From Methanobrevibacter sp. (GTDB taxonomy: Archaea > Methanobacteriota > Methanobacteria > Methanobacteriales > Methanobacteriaceae): a stretch of DNA of 64,000 nucleotides. The notes under the pieces are model-generated. The model was given only the letters and a program-made list of their open reading frames with translations, was not told where the DNA came from and did not search any database. The stretch is from the NCBI RefSeq assembly GCF_017410345.1, contig NZ_JAFQQZ010000045.1, forward strand, positions 90,042-154,041. The letters run 5' to 3'. How positions within the stretch are numbered: position 1 is the stretch's first letter; every line of letters starts with the position of its first letter. A program made the translations under genes and the position numbers. Shown one piece after another: positions 55,144 through 63,924 of the stretch.

Positions 55144-55629
55144 TTAACCTAATATTCCACCGAATACCATAAGTAAGATAGCAATCAAGAAACCGTAAAT
55201 AGCTTGAGTTTCTGGTAATGCAGAGAAGATAATACCTCTTGCGAACATGTCAGTATCTTCAACGATAGCGCCAACAGAGGAAGCTGCTGCCATACCTTGT
55301 CCCATACCGGAACCTAAACCTGCAAATCCGATAGATGCACCTACACCGATAGCTACAATACCTGCAGTAGTGGACAAGCCTTCTCCTCCACCTAATAATC
55401 CTGAGAATACAAGTAATAAAATAGCAATCAAGAATCCATAAATAGCCTGAGTTTCTGGTAATGCAGAGAAAATAATACCTCTTGCAAACATGTCGTTATC
55501 TTCTGCTACAGCTCCAACAGATCCAGCTGCTGCCATACCTTGTCCTAAACCGGAACCTAAACCAGCAAAACCAATTGCCACACCAGCACCAATAGCTGCT
55601 AAAGCAGTACCTAAAGCAATTTCTACCAT
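55144..55629 (-). CDS. atpK: A-type ATP synthase proteolipid subunit K (duplicated hairpin)
   Basis: A 161-residue rotor subunit built from two nearly identical hairpins, each with AIGFAGLGSGLGQGMAA (or SIGFAGLGSGMGQGMAA) and ARGIIFSALPETQAIYGFLI. The ion-binding Glu is present in both hairpins (PETQ), next to Thr and Gln, with Gln in the partner helix. This arrangement is compatible with Na+ coordination, as in M. ruminantium-type enzymes, but ion use is not proved here. AAGGAGAT precedes ATG 55629, and a 9-bp hairpin lies just upstream. Confidence 0.97.
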   Translation of the reverse strand: MVEIALGTALAAIGAGVAIGFAGLGSGLGQGMAAAGSVGAVAEDNDMFARGIIFSALPETQAIYGFLIAILLLVFSGLLGGGEGLSTTAGIVAIGVGASIGFAGLGSGMGQGMAAASSVGAIVEDTDMFARGIIFSALPETQAIYGFLIAILLMVFGGILG

Positions 55630-55669
55630 ATAATATATCTCCTTAAATTAATTGTTTAAATAAATTGTA

Positions 55670-55690
55670 AAATATAAGTTTCTTATATTT
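55670..55690 (-). promoter_or_regulatory. 9-bp hairpin in the atpK leader
   Basis: AAATATAAG-TTT-CTTATATTT is a perfect inverted repeat 41 bases upstream of the atpK start and close to its ribosome binding site. The atpI-atpK spacer (250 bases, unlike the 2-13 base gaps of the other atp genes) also has a GTTCTT/AAGAAC stem near 55707-55723 and TATA-like runs. A separate promoter or an RNA-stability element for the abundant K subunit is suggested. Confidence 0.45.
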
Positions 55691-55879
55691 CAAACAGAAC
55701 GCAAAGTTCTTGATAAAAGAACATCATTTTATAATAATTGTCATTTTGACATTTTTATAAGCATAAAGTTCTTGAATTTTTCAATTATGAATCTTCATAA
55801 TCTGCCTTAAATATAAAATCACATTTCCAATAATTTCAATTTAAGTGTTGAATTATAAAACTATAAATTTAAATTTTGA

Positions 55880-57886
55880 TTATTTTTTGACTTTTGTAAA
55901 TTGTCTTTTAGCTTTAAAAGCTTCGAATGAATGTTTTCCACCCATATAGAATTGAGCAAAGAACTCTACATAGTTAAGACGCAAAGCGTTAACACCAGCA
56001 CCTAACACTTGGAAAAGGAAGTTAGCGATATGTCCACCAATGAAGATGATAACAGCTAAAACAATTCCGACAAACGGAATCATATCATTTACCATATTGG
56101 TCAGGATGTTTACAGTCATTGCAATACCACCAGTAGCTAAACAGAGAGCCAATAGACGAGCATATGAAAGTACATCACCCATGAAACCGAATACATCCAT
56201 AAGTCCGAATGCACCGTTTGTCCAGAAGAGTATACCAAGAGCAGCAATAATCAATACTGCACCTAATGCCATACCAATCATTCCAAATGTTGGGAATATG
56301 AATCCTAAGATCAATAAGATGATACCGAGCTCAAATATGAACCATACGATTTGAGAACCGAGAGCCTCTTTCTTATCGCCATATCTTATATTGTCGATTG
56401 CACCTAATATGAAACCGATGTTAGTATAGATTACACCGATTACAATAGCAATCACCAAGATAGTAGCCGGATATTTGAATGCATTGATGGAATCAATAAC
56501 TGTAGGAAGAGCAGGACCCCAACCTAATATTCTGGTCCAGAAGTCACCAAGCATACCGTTGGTAAACAGACCTAGAATAATGGACCATATACCACTTGCG
56601 ATGATGATCAATCCACCATCATGCATGGTTCTGTTGACTTTACCCATTCCTCTGTATAGGATGAATCCAATGATTGCAACCAAAAGACCGTATCCTGCAT
56701 CGGTTAAACAGAAACCGAAGAAGAAAGGATAAGTTAAAGCTACAAATAATGTAGGGTCTATCTCATTGTATTTTAGAGGGGAATACATTTCAACTAATAA
56801 TTCATAAGGTTTTGCATATGCATTGTTTTGCTGTAAAACAGGAACGTCTTCTGAATTGTCTGGAACCTCTTCGACTTCCATGATTGCATGGCCTTCAGTA
56901 GCGGTCTCAATAATGCTTTGAGCCTTTTCTACGTCCTTTTCAGGAACCCATGCCTCGAAGACATATGTTTTGTCAGTTTCAGCGAAACCAGCGAAAACCT
57001 CATTCTTATCTTTCTCATTTTCCAATTGTTCTTTTAAAGCAAGAACTTCATCATCCCATTTTTCAGCTACAACTTTCAATTCAGCTTTAGCTTGGGATCT
57101 TTCACTTTCGATAGCTTGGAGCCTGGATTCAGAAGTGGAAATAAGACTTTCTGGTCTTCCTTCTAAACCTTCAGTTTCAAACTTCTCGAATTCATTTTTC
57201 CTAAGTAAGGTATAGATATCATCCTTATACTCATTAGCAACGACGACAACCATGATATAAGATTCTTTATCCTCGTCCGGAACTAATTCATAGAAGAGAT
57301 CATCTGTAATCTTACTGTATTCATCTTTGAATTTCTGAGCTGACTCAGCAGTGATCCTACCAACAATGGTAGAAGTGTACTTGGAATCACTTAACAGACC
57401 TAAATCCATATCCAAAGGTTTTAGCTTTTCGGCCAAATCCTTATTTGATTCCAGCTTACTCTCTTCACTGTCTAGTGCGGCTAACTTATTTTCAATACCT
57501 TTTGTTTCACCTTCAACCAGGCTTAGTGTTGATTCTGCATAAGCTATCAAGCTTTCAGTATCAACATCTTCGACTTCTTTAGGAACTGGAAGATCGGGAC
57601 TGATAAAAGACATTATCAGCTCTTTCATACTTTGATCTTCAGACAAGGCATCTCCCAATAGATCGGAAATACCACTTGTCTTCATGAGAAGTGAAGAAAG
57701 CTTACCTGTGTGGGGTGTAACTTTTGAAGGTTTCAAAAGTTCTGCTAGCTTAGGATCTTGCTGAATACGTTCAGAAATATCATTTATTTGGACAATACCC
57801 TCGTCGTGAAGTGCACTGACCGTAGGACCAGCGTATTTGTCCAAAGTTATAACATTAAGCTTACGCATTCTCGCAGTTCTAAACAT
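55880..57886 (-). CDS. atpI: A-type ATP synthase subunit I
   Basis: A 668-residue stator subunit forming the ion half-channels. The N-terminal cytoplasmic domain (about 1-340) is a long coiled-coil collar. The C-terminal membrane domain has seven to eight helices, with the landmark segments YPFFFGFCLTDAGYGLLVAI, FGFMGDVLSYARLLALCLAT (the arginine of the channel) and NALRLNYVEFFAQFYMGGK. atpH precedes it by 9 bases; atpK follows after 250 bases. Confidence 0.97.
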   Translation of the reverse strand: MFRTARMRKLNVITLDKYAGPTVSALHDEGIVQINDISERIQQDPKLAELLKPSKVTPHTGKLSSLLMKTSGISDLLGDALSEDQSMKELIMSFISPDLPVPKEVEDVDTESLIAYAESTLSLVEGETKGIENKLAALDSEESKLESNKDLAEKLKPLDMDLGLLSDSKYTSTIVGRITAESAQKFKDEYSKITDDLFYELVPDEDKESYIMVVVVANEYKDDIYTLLRKNEFEKFETEGLEGRPESLISTSESRLQAIESERSQAKAELKVVAEKWDDEVLALKEQLENEKDKNEVFAGFAETDKTYVFEAWVPEKDVEKAQSIIETATEGHAIMEVEEVPDNSEDVPVLQQNNAYAKPYELLVEMYSPLKYNEIDPTLFVALTYPFFFGFCLTDAGYGLLVAIIGFILYRGMGKVNRTMHDGGLIIIASGIWSIILGLFTNGMLGDFWTRILGWGPALPTVIDSINAFKYPATILVIAIVIGVIYTNIGFILGAIDNIRYGDKKEALGSQIVWFIFELGIILLILGFIFPTFGMIGMALGAVLIIAALGILFWTNGAFGLMDVFGFMGDVLSYARLLALCLATGGIAMTVNILTNMVNDMIPFVGIVLAVIIFIGGHIANFLFQVLGAGVNALRLNYVEFFAQFYMGGKHSFEAFKAKRQFTKVKK

Positions 57887-57895
57887 TATCTCACA

Positions 57896-58210
57896 CTATA
57901 AAATATTTTTAACAATAATTGAAGCAGCTTCATCTATATTTCCTCTTGCAGCGTTCTTGATGTTTTCAACATCTTTTTCTGCTTGGGAACTTATAGCTTC
58001 AGCTTCTTTCTTTGCATTTTCTTCTGCATTAAAAACAGTAGATTGAGCTTCTTCGCTAGCTTCATTCTTAGCAAGTTCAATCATTTCATTAGCTTTAACA
58101 GTAGCCTCATCAATCATAGCTTTTGCATCGACTGTTGATTGTTCTACTAAGGAATCAGCATCGCTTTCAGCTTTTTTTATTTGGGTAATAGCTTCTGATA
58201 TCCCTGCCAT
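57896..58210 (-). CDS. atpH: A-type ATP synthase subunit H
   Basis: A 104-residue peripheral stalk subunit, all helical and rich in Ala, Glu and Lys (AITQIKKAESDADSLVEQST). It partners subunit E. It is the first gene of the operon. GGTGATTTATT precedes ATG 58210, and a TATA-like CCTTATATATTATAT lies on the minus strand near 58277-58292. Confidence 0.93.
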   Translation of the reverse strand: MAGISEAITQIKKAESDADSLVEQSTVDAKAMIDEATVKANEMIELAKNEASEEAQSTVFNAEENAKKEAEAISSQAEKDVENIKNAARGNIDEAASIIVKNIL

Positions 58211-58276
58211 AATAAATCACCATGGTATATTAATATCTATTTTTGTTAATATATATATTTTATTAAAATATTGTTA

Positions 58277-58292
58277 TAATATAATATATAAG
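58277..58292 (-). promoter_or_regulatory. Probable TATA box of the atp operon
   Basis: TTATATATTATATTAT on the minus strand lies about 70 bases upstream of atpH. It fits a TATA box with a leader of about 50 bases. The surroundings are AT-rich, so alternatives nearby cannot be excluded. Confidence 0.4.
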
Positions 58293-58463
58293 GAAAATTT
58301 TAATGAAAGTGAAAAATGAAATTTCCATATTAAATTTTAACAATCTTAAAATAAAAAATTGAAATAAATAAAAAAAAGATTTAAGAAAATAGAAGGTCTT
58401 AGAATTAATAAAAATTAAAATAAAAGTATTATAATAAAGATTTTAAAAATTATAAAAAATAGC

Positions 58464-58494
58464 TTTCATGAAAAAATCTTGAAATTTCATGAAA
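58464..58494. repeat. Twin TTTCATGAAA palindromes
   Basis: Two perfect 10-bp palindromes at 21-base spacing, which places them on the same DNA face. The same element occurs at 24130-24139. Confidence 0.5.
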
Positions 58495-58669
58495 AGAAAA
58501 ACAGTTAAAATTTTTAAAAAATGAATCAAATAAAAATAGAATAAAAAATGAAAAATAAATTAATTAAATAAATAAATTAATTAAAAATTTTTAAATCAAT
58601 TAAAAAAAAAAAATAATAAATAAATTAAAAAATAATAAATTTAAAAAAAATAAATAAAAATGATTAAGA

Positions 58670-59017
58670 TTATTTGTGGAATAATCTTAAAAATGATCTA
58701 GGTAATTTTCCAAGGTATGCTGCAACAGCTATTGCAACCAATATAATACCAAATAATATGAAAATAAGGTTATATGGCATCATTAGGAATGTAATACCTA
58801 CCAAAAGGAAAATCAAACCATCGATAAGAATTGCTGCTTTAGTCCAGCTTGGTTCAAAAACAGATAAAGCAAGTGTCCACCCAACTACAACAAGCACAAC
58901 AGTTGAAGCTATGACATCGTAAGTCACTGGATTTGCATCAGCATAATTCCATAATCCCAAAATCATTAAAACAGCTGAAAAAGCCAATAAAATAATAGAT
59001 TTTTTTGTAAATCTCAT
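58670..59017 (-). CDS. Small four-helix membrane protein (SPW-like)
   Basis: A 115-residue protein with four membrane helices (about 8-24, 34-53, 62-79, 83-102) and a short basic end (KLPRSFLRLFHK). The Trp-containing helices (GLWNYADANPVTYDVIASTV; VGWTLALSVFEPSWTKAAIL) recall SPW-repeat proteins, but the match is weak. Neighbours on the same strand are the nitroreductase (upstream) and an AT-rich gap. Function unknown. Confidence 0.55.
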   Translation of the reverse strand: MRFTKKSIILLAFSAVLMILGLWNYADANPVTYDVIASTVVLVVVGWTLALSVFEPSWTKAAILIDGLIFLLVGITFLMMPYNLIFILFGIILVAIAVAAYLGKLPRSFLRLFHK

Positions 59018-59107
59018 GATATCCTCTTTAATTTTGATTACTTCTTAATTAATATTTTGATTAATATTTATGATTAATATTTATGATTAATTTTTATGTT
59101 AAATTTT

Positions 59108-59614
59108 TTATTTGTATATGACTAATTCATCAATAGCTTTTCTAGGAGTGTCCCTTGGTTCTGCATTTCCATATCCTAAAGGAGTGAACAATACAGGTTC
59201 CCATTCATCATCCAAGTCCAAGAATTCTTTTGCAAGATCCGGTTTGAAGTTTGCAATGAAACAGGTGTTCAATCCAAGGTCTTCAGCTGCAAGAATCATA
59301 TGAGTCATTACAATGGTTGCATCAATGTCTGCAATGTTCTTATCATCAAATTTTCTAGTCCATGCCTTTTCCTTTGAAGCAACAACACAAAGAACCAAAG
59401 GTGCTTCTGTAAACCATTCAGGCGGATAAATGGCATTTAATTCTTCTTTATTCTTTTTAGTGTCAATGACAATTACTTTAAAAGGCTGGAAGTTAACTCC
59501 AGTTGGAGCAAGCTGAGCGGATTTCAATATCTTATCCAATTTTTCCTGCTCGACTTCCTTATCTTCAAAACCTCTCATACTGTATCTTTTTTCAATTACA
59601 TCAAAAAATTCCAT
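59108..59614 (-). CDS. Nitroreductase family protein
   Basis: A 168-residue FMN-dependent NAD(P)H oxidoreductase. FMN-binding motifs: IEKRYSMRGFEDKEV, SAQLAPTGVNFQPFKVIVID, DIDATIVMTHMILAAEDLGL, NTCFIANFKPDLAKEFLD and PLGYGNAEPRDTPRK. Substrates of such proteins range from nitro compounds to quinones and cannot be told here. It lies 48 bases downstream of the citryl-CoA lyase-like gene. Confidence 0.92.
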   Translation of the reverse strand: MEFFDVIEKRYSMRGFEDKEVEQEKLDKILKSAQLAPTGVNFQPFKVIVIDTKKNKEELNAIYPPEWFTEAPLVLCVVASKEKAWTRKFDDKNIADIDATIVMTHMILAAEDLGLNTCFIANFKPDLAKEFLDLDDEWEPVLFTPLGYGNAEPRDTPRKAIDELVIYK

Positions 59615-59662
59615 TTAAATTACTCCTAAGAGTTGTTTAAAATTATTAAATAAATATAAAAT

Positions 59663-60523
59663 TTATAAATTTTCATCATCTAAACTATCGTTAATGTTTC
59701 TATTTTTAAAGCCTTCATAAACGATATCTTCCAAGTCACAGAAACGTCTGAATTTCTCTTCCTCTTCCATTTCCTCATAGGCATGAGCTACAAGTCCCGG
59801 CAGTCTTCCAATCATGAAAATGCCTAAACCTAAAGAGCTATCGAAATCCAAATCAGATAAGAGACCTGCATTGACACCATCCACATTCAAGCAAATGCCT
59901 TTTCTCTCAAAGAGCATATTCTCTATTGCAAGTGCCAATTTTGTATGATGGCCAATAGCTGACTCTGAAATAGCCAAATCCAGCAATTTAACTGCACGAG
60001 GATCCTTATCATGATATCTATGGCCATAACCTGGTATTCTCTTTGATTCGCTTTCGTATTTATCTACAATTTCAATAGCTTTTCCAGCTATTTTCCTATT
60101 GACATCCGCTTCATCAGTATCTTCAAGATTCAATGATTCTATGGATTCCTGAAAGAGCTCCATAGCTTTTTCAATAGCTCCTGCATGGTTTTTACCAAAG
60201 GACAATAATCCACCAGCAACAGCATTATTGATATTTGCTCCTGAAGATGCAATCAATCTTGCAGACTGTGTGCTTGGAGGGGTTACACCATGATCACAGA
60301 ATGAAACAAGAATATGATTGAATATTTTAGCTTCCCTCTCATCAGGCAATCTTTCTATAAGAAGAAGAAATACCATCTCTGCAAAGCTGAGATTTTCAAT
60401 CAAATCCTCTTGATTATAACCTCTTGTAGATAAATGATTAGGCTTTACTTCAGTAATCCTGGTTTTAACCCTTTGCTGAGGAAATTTAAAACCATTTTTA
60501 CCAGGTTTTTGAGTATCTTTCAT
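59663..60523 (-). CDS. Citryl-CoA lyase / citrate synthase-like protein
   Basis: A 286-residue member of the citrate synthase superfamily, shorter than true citrate synthase (about 370-430). Catalytic-type residues are present: SFCDHGVTPPSTQSAR (H78), GYGHRYHDKDPRA (H168), NVDG (D215) and RLPGLVAHAYEE (R240). This composition matches citryl-CoA lyases and similar short forms. It would cleave or form a citryl-type CoA thioester. Without an associated ligase its direction is open. It lies 88 bases after the fumarase-alpha gene. Confidence 0.75.
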   Translation of the reverse strand: MKDTQKPGKNGFKFPQQRVKTRITEVKPNHLSTRGYNQEDLIENLSFAEMVFLLLIERLPDEREAKIFNHILVSFCDHGVTPPSTQSARLIASSGANINNAVAGGLLSFGKNHAGAIEKAMELFQESIESLNLEDTDEADVNRKIAGKAIEIVDKYESESKRIPGYGHRYHDKDPRAVKLLDLAISESAIGHHTKLALAIENMLFERKGICLNVDGVNAGLLSDLDFDSSLGLGIFMIGRLPGLVAHAYEEMEEEEKFRRFCDLEDIVYEGFKNRNINDSLDDENL

Positions 60524-60611
60524 AATATTCTCCTTAAATAAGCATCTAAAACATCACTAAATAAATATCATCTTTTCTATTATTTAATTGTATTATAGTT
60601 AACTCATATAA

Positions 60612-61496
60612 CTAATATTCAAATCTGCAGACTCTTGGCTCTACAAAGCATGCAGGCCTAACTGCCACTATCCTAACTCCACTTGCTCTTTGAGAACCTA
60701 TATTTACAAAAGATCCGAGGGCCGTTGTCTTTCCACCAAGTCCCAATGGACCAATATCTGTCTTATTTAATTCTTCACTTATGTATTTTTCAACATCAGA
60801 CTGCACATTTAAGTTTCCATGAGCCATTGCTCTAAGCATCAATGCATTTGCTTCAAAGTGAGTTCTTCCAACTCCAATAGCTGGAATCGAAGGAGTGCAA
60901 CCTAACATTGCCAATGACTCCTTCAGCCAATTCAATGCCTCATTGAATACAATGCTTGAGTCTCTTTTATGGAAAACCCTATAAGTTTTAGCCCTTATTT
61001 CAGGACCTCCACCTTCCAACAGGATGGTAATCTTTATCTTATCATCATCTACACCAATCAGTCTTCCATAAGTGGATTCATCCTTCTCTTCAATTAAAAA
61101 GGATGCAGGCTTCATCATATTGGACTCTTTGTATAAACCTTGTGATTGCTCAATACGTTCCATATCATTTCCTTTAACTGCCATTGGCCTTCCAGGAAGA
61201 TTGTCCAAACCTTGTGCAATGCCAACATTGATATCATTAAAAAATCCTTTAGGAATTTCCCTTTCCTTTCCTATTTCAATCAAGACATGTGGAATTCCTG
61301 TATCATCACATAAAGGAAGCTTCTTTTCCTTGGCAACCTTAAAGTTTTCAATCATTTGTTCCAAAGCCCAAACTGCATTCTCATTATTCAGCTCTTTTTC
61401 CAATTTTAGAGCATTTTCATAGGCAGCCAATCTGTCTTCACTATATGAACTGCCTGCACTAATAACTGCATTTTGAACTTTTTCAATTAAATCCAT
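60612..61496 (-). CDS. Class I fumarase / tartrate dehydratase alpha-type protein
   Basis: A 294-residue alpha subunit of the iron-sulfur hydro-lyase family. Three Cys at the cluster-ligand positions are visible: C63 in LCDDTG, C200 in MLGCTPSIPAIGVGRT, and C283 in RPACFVEPR. GPLGLGGKTTALG (about 249-261) is also typical. In archaea the beta subunit is a separate gene and is not found in this window. The substrate may be fumarate/malate or a related hydroxy acid. It lies in the run of carboxylic acid genes, 65 bases after the TIM-barrel gene. Confidence 0.85.
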   Translation of the reverse strand: MDLIEKVQNAVISAGSSYSEDRLAAYENALKLEKELNNENAVWALEQMIENFKVAKEKKLPLCDDTGIPHVLIEIGKEREIPKGFFNDINVGIAQGLDNLPGRPMAVKGNDMERIEQSQGLYKESNMMKPASFLIEEKDESTYGRLIGVDDDKIKITILLEGGGPEIRAKTYRVFHKRDSSIVFNEALNWLKESLAMLGCTPSIPAIGVGRTHFEANALMLRAMAHGNLNVQSDVEKYISEELNKTDIGPLGLGGKTTALGSFVNIGSQRASGVRIVAVRPACFVEPRVCRFEY

Positions 61497-61561
61497 ATGA
61501 ATAACCTAGTAAATTCTAAAAAATAATTAATAAGCTAAAAAAAATAATTAAATTAAAAAAA

Positions 61562-62440
61562 TTATAATTTGCTCATAATAGCTTCAGGATAATGTCTTTC
61601 AATCAAATCCCTAATTAGAGCTACCTGTTTAGCCCTTTGTCTAGCCTCTTTTTCAGTTGTGTCCCAACTGTGATGCTTTGCAACAGATCCCCCAGTCTTT
61701 AAGTACACTGGACTTGCCACCTTAATCATTTCAGGAACTTCATAATGACGAATGAATCCTCCTGTAGACTTAGGATTTTCTGTATGAATATCAATAGGAA
61801 TATCAATTGCATCTCTCAATGATGCCAACATTGGAATCTGAAGGTCTCTTACTGGATTTAAGGAATTCAAGCCAATTGATTCAAATAGTTTAGCAGCTGC
61901 TGGATTGGAACATCCTGCATGAGCAGACAATTTGAATAATAGATCCTTTGGCAAGTCTCCTGCATCTCTCATTTTGGAAAGTGCAAATAACAATCCTTCA
62001 TCGTATAATAGGATTCCTCTAACTCCTAAATCAACTGCTCTTTTAACATCTTCAATAGCATAAACGAGGTTATTGTAACCTCTTAATCTGTATCCTATAC
62101 GCTTTCCCTCTTCTGTTTGAACAGTAGCGCTTGTATCATAAGGAGCTCTTGGGCCAACTGCCAGGAACAATTGAATATTTGCTTCACGGGCCAAATCAAC
62201 CATAGCAGATATTTCATCATCCAATAAGAACATGATTCCTTTGGTTTGAGTAGCTCTGTGAATTGTTAAATTATAATCATTGCATGCATTTAAGAGAGAT
62301 TCAAGTGCAGAAGGACCTTGTATTCCCGGAACTTCAAACCTGTATTGTCCCCCATCTTCAAATCTCTTAGTTGAGATGTAATCATCATGCAATTCATTGA
62401 TTCCCAATTTTTCTAATGATTTTTTAGTTTCATCCATCAT
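61562..62440 (-). CDS. TIM-barrel protein related to U32 peptidase-like family
   Basis: A 292-residue protein. Segments such as RFEDGGQYRFEVPGIQGPSA, ATQTKGIMFLLDDEISAMVD, FLAVGPRAPYDTSA, DVKRAVDLGVRGILLYDEGL and PIDIHTENPKSTGGFIRHYE fit an (alpha/beta)8 barrel with a metal-like site, as in a family usually annotated U32 peptidase-like in bacteria. It has no clear U32 signature, so the name may be misleading. The start is ATG 62440 (second of three possible). It sits between MmgE/PrpD and fumarase alpha, and a lyase or aldolase role is an inference from context. Confidence 0.45.
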   Translation of the reverse strand: MMDETKKSLEKLGINELHDDYISTKRFEDGGQYRFEVPGIQGPSALESLLNACNDYNLTIHRATQTKGIMFLLDDEISAMVDLAREANIQLFLAVGPRAPYDTSATVQTEEGKRIGYRLRGYNNLVYAIEDVKRAVDLGVRGILLYDEGLLFALSKMRDAGDLPKDLLFKLSAHAGCSNPAAAKLFESIGLNSLNPVRDLQIPMLASLRDAIDIPIDIHTENPKSTGGFIRHYEVPEMIKVASPVYLKTGGSVAKHHSWDTTEKEARQRAKQVALIRDLIERHYPEAIMSKL

Positions 62441-62508
62441 AAAAATCACTTTGGTAAAAATAATTAATAATCGATAGTAAATAAGTATAATTAATCTATA
62501 AATCTAAT

Positions 62509-63924
62509 TTATAAATCTAATTCCTCAAAAACTTCATTGATTGAATAATCTTCCATATATTTAATTATTTGTAATTTATTCATATTAAACTTAGGATTTA
62601 AAAGTCTGAATTTCTCTAAGATATCCTCTTTAGATAAAGGATTTTCCACTTCTCCCAATGGATAAAAAGTCATATTTTCTAATGTATTATTCTTATTTAA
62701 ATTGTCTTTAAATTTAATTATCACTTTAGAAGGCCTTTTATCAGGAGTCAATTGATTTAATTCATCATTTTCATGGATATTGATTTTATTTGCAATATCT
62801 TTAATTTTTAAAATCTCATCTTCACTGCTCTCACTAAAAAGACCTTTTTCAAACAAATCATCAATTGAGTCTAAACTTAAGTCATTAGAAACTAAGGAAA
62901 TAGCCACTGCATAAGGCAAGGATTGCTTTAAGTCCTGAAGATTTTTAGGATTATAATTGTCATGCTCACTTGCTATCTTATAGGTTTCTATATCAATTGA
63001 AGAGATATTCTCCAAATTGTCCAAATCTAATTTATTTAATTCATCCTTTAGAATTAATGTTGAATCAATAGCTGAATGGATATGTCTGCAGAATGGATAT
63101 TTCTTTAAATAAACTTCATTTATGTGGAATTTTTTTAAGTTTATGTCAATGAACTGGGATAATTTCAAAACATCAAAATTGCCATTTTCATCACAATGAT
63201 CCTCATATAAATCTGAAGCCATAGCTTTAATGAATCCTTCCTTTCCATCAATTAATGATTCTCCACCAGTGAAACCATTTTTGGCAAGATATGCAGATAA
63301 GATTCCATTATAAACTGAATTTCCAATATGCAATGATTTCCCCATAGTTCCTGCATGATCTGCTTCAAGAAGACCTGATGATTGGGTAGCGCATAAGCCT
63401 AAACAATGCTCTGTTTTTTCCTGATTTAGGTTTAAAAGCTTGGAAGCAACTGCTCCAACTGCAAAGGTTCCTATCGTACCTGAGCTATGGAATCCCTGAT
63501 TTCTATGATTTGGATTCGCCATCATTCCTAGAACAATAGCTGTTTCATATCCTGCAATAACCGCTTCAAAAAACTCTTCTGAAGTGATATTCAAGTCTAA
63601 ATTACTATCTGTAGCTAAAGCTAAGATTGTTGAAAAGACAACAGACCCAGGATGCAATTGAGCAAACCTATGGCCATCATCCAAATCAAGGCTATGGGAT
63701 GCGATTCCATTGATGAACCCTTTACTTAATGAATTGAAATCACCATTATACAATTCATAAATGGTTTTAATGGCTATTTTAGCGTTTTCACTCTCTAAAC
63801 CTCTTAGATAAACTGCCAAATAATCAATAAAACACAATTTAGCCTTTTCAATAGTTTCTTGAGGAATGTCTTCATAATTTAAATTGACTAAATATTTAGA
63901 CAATTGATTAATAATCATAATCAT
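62509..63924 (-). CDS. MmgE/PrpD family protein
   Basis: A 471-residue protein of the MmgE/PrpD family, which includes 2-methylcitrate dehydratase and cis-aconitate decarboxylase/isomerase. Motifs: ASHSLDLDDGHRFAQLHPGS, GFHSSGTIGTFAVGAVASKL, LCATQSSGLLEADHAGT, MGKSLHIGNSVYNGILSAYL, KKYPFCRHIHSAIDS. It acts without a metal on tricarboxylate-type acids. It heads the run and has a TATA-like ATTTATTATATAG upstream on the minus strand (63939-63951). The start is ATG 63924 or 63918. Confidence 0.88.
   Translation of the reverse strand: MIMIINQLSKYLVNLNYEDIPQETIEKAKLCFIDYLAVYLRGLESENAKIAIKTIYELYNGDFNSLSKGFINGIASHSLDLDDGHRFAQLHPGSVVFSTILALATDSNLDLNITSEEFFEAVIAGYETAIVLGMMANPNHRNQGFHSSGTIGTFAVGAVASKLLNLNQEKTEHCLGLCATQSSGLLEADHAGTMGKSLHIGNSVYNGILSAYLAKNGFTGGESLIDGKEGFIKAMASDLYEDHCDENGNFDVLKLSQFIDINLKKFHINEVYLKKYPFCRHIHSAIDSTLILKDELNKLDLDNLENISSIDIETYKIASEHDNYNPKNLQDLKQSLPYAVAISLVSNDLSLDSIDDLFEKGLFSESSEDEILKIKDIANKINIHENDELNQLTPDKRPSKVIIKFKDNLNKNNTLENMTFYPLGEVENPLSKEDILEKFRLLNPKFNMNKLQIIKYMEDYSINEVFEELDL

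Larger units (their letters stand above)
58211..58669. other. AT-rich region upstream of the atp operon
   Basis: About 460 bases with the atp promoter at one end and A/T runs at the other. Two copies of TTTCATGAAA lie at 58464-58473 and 58485-58494, 21 bases apart (about two helical turns). No gene is seen. Confidence 0.55.

Noticed and set aside
55144..55629. Long direct DNA repeat inside atpK
   Set aside because: The repeat is the known duplication of the proteolipid hairpin, not a mobile element.
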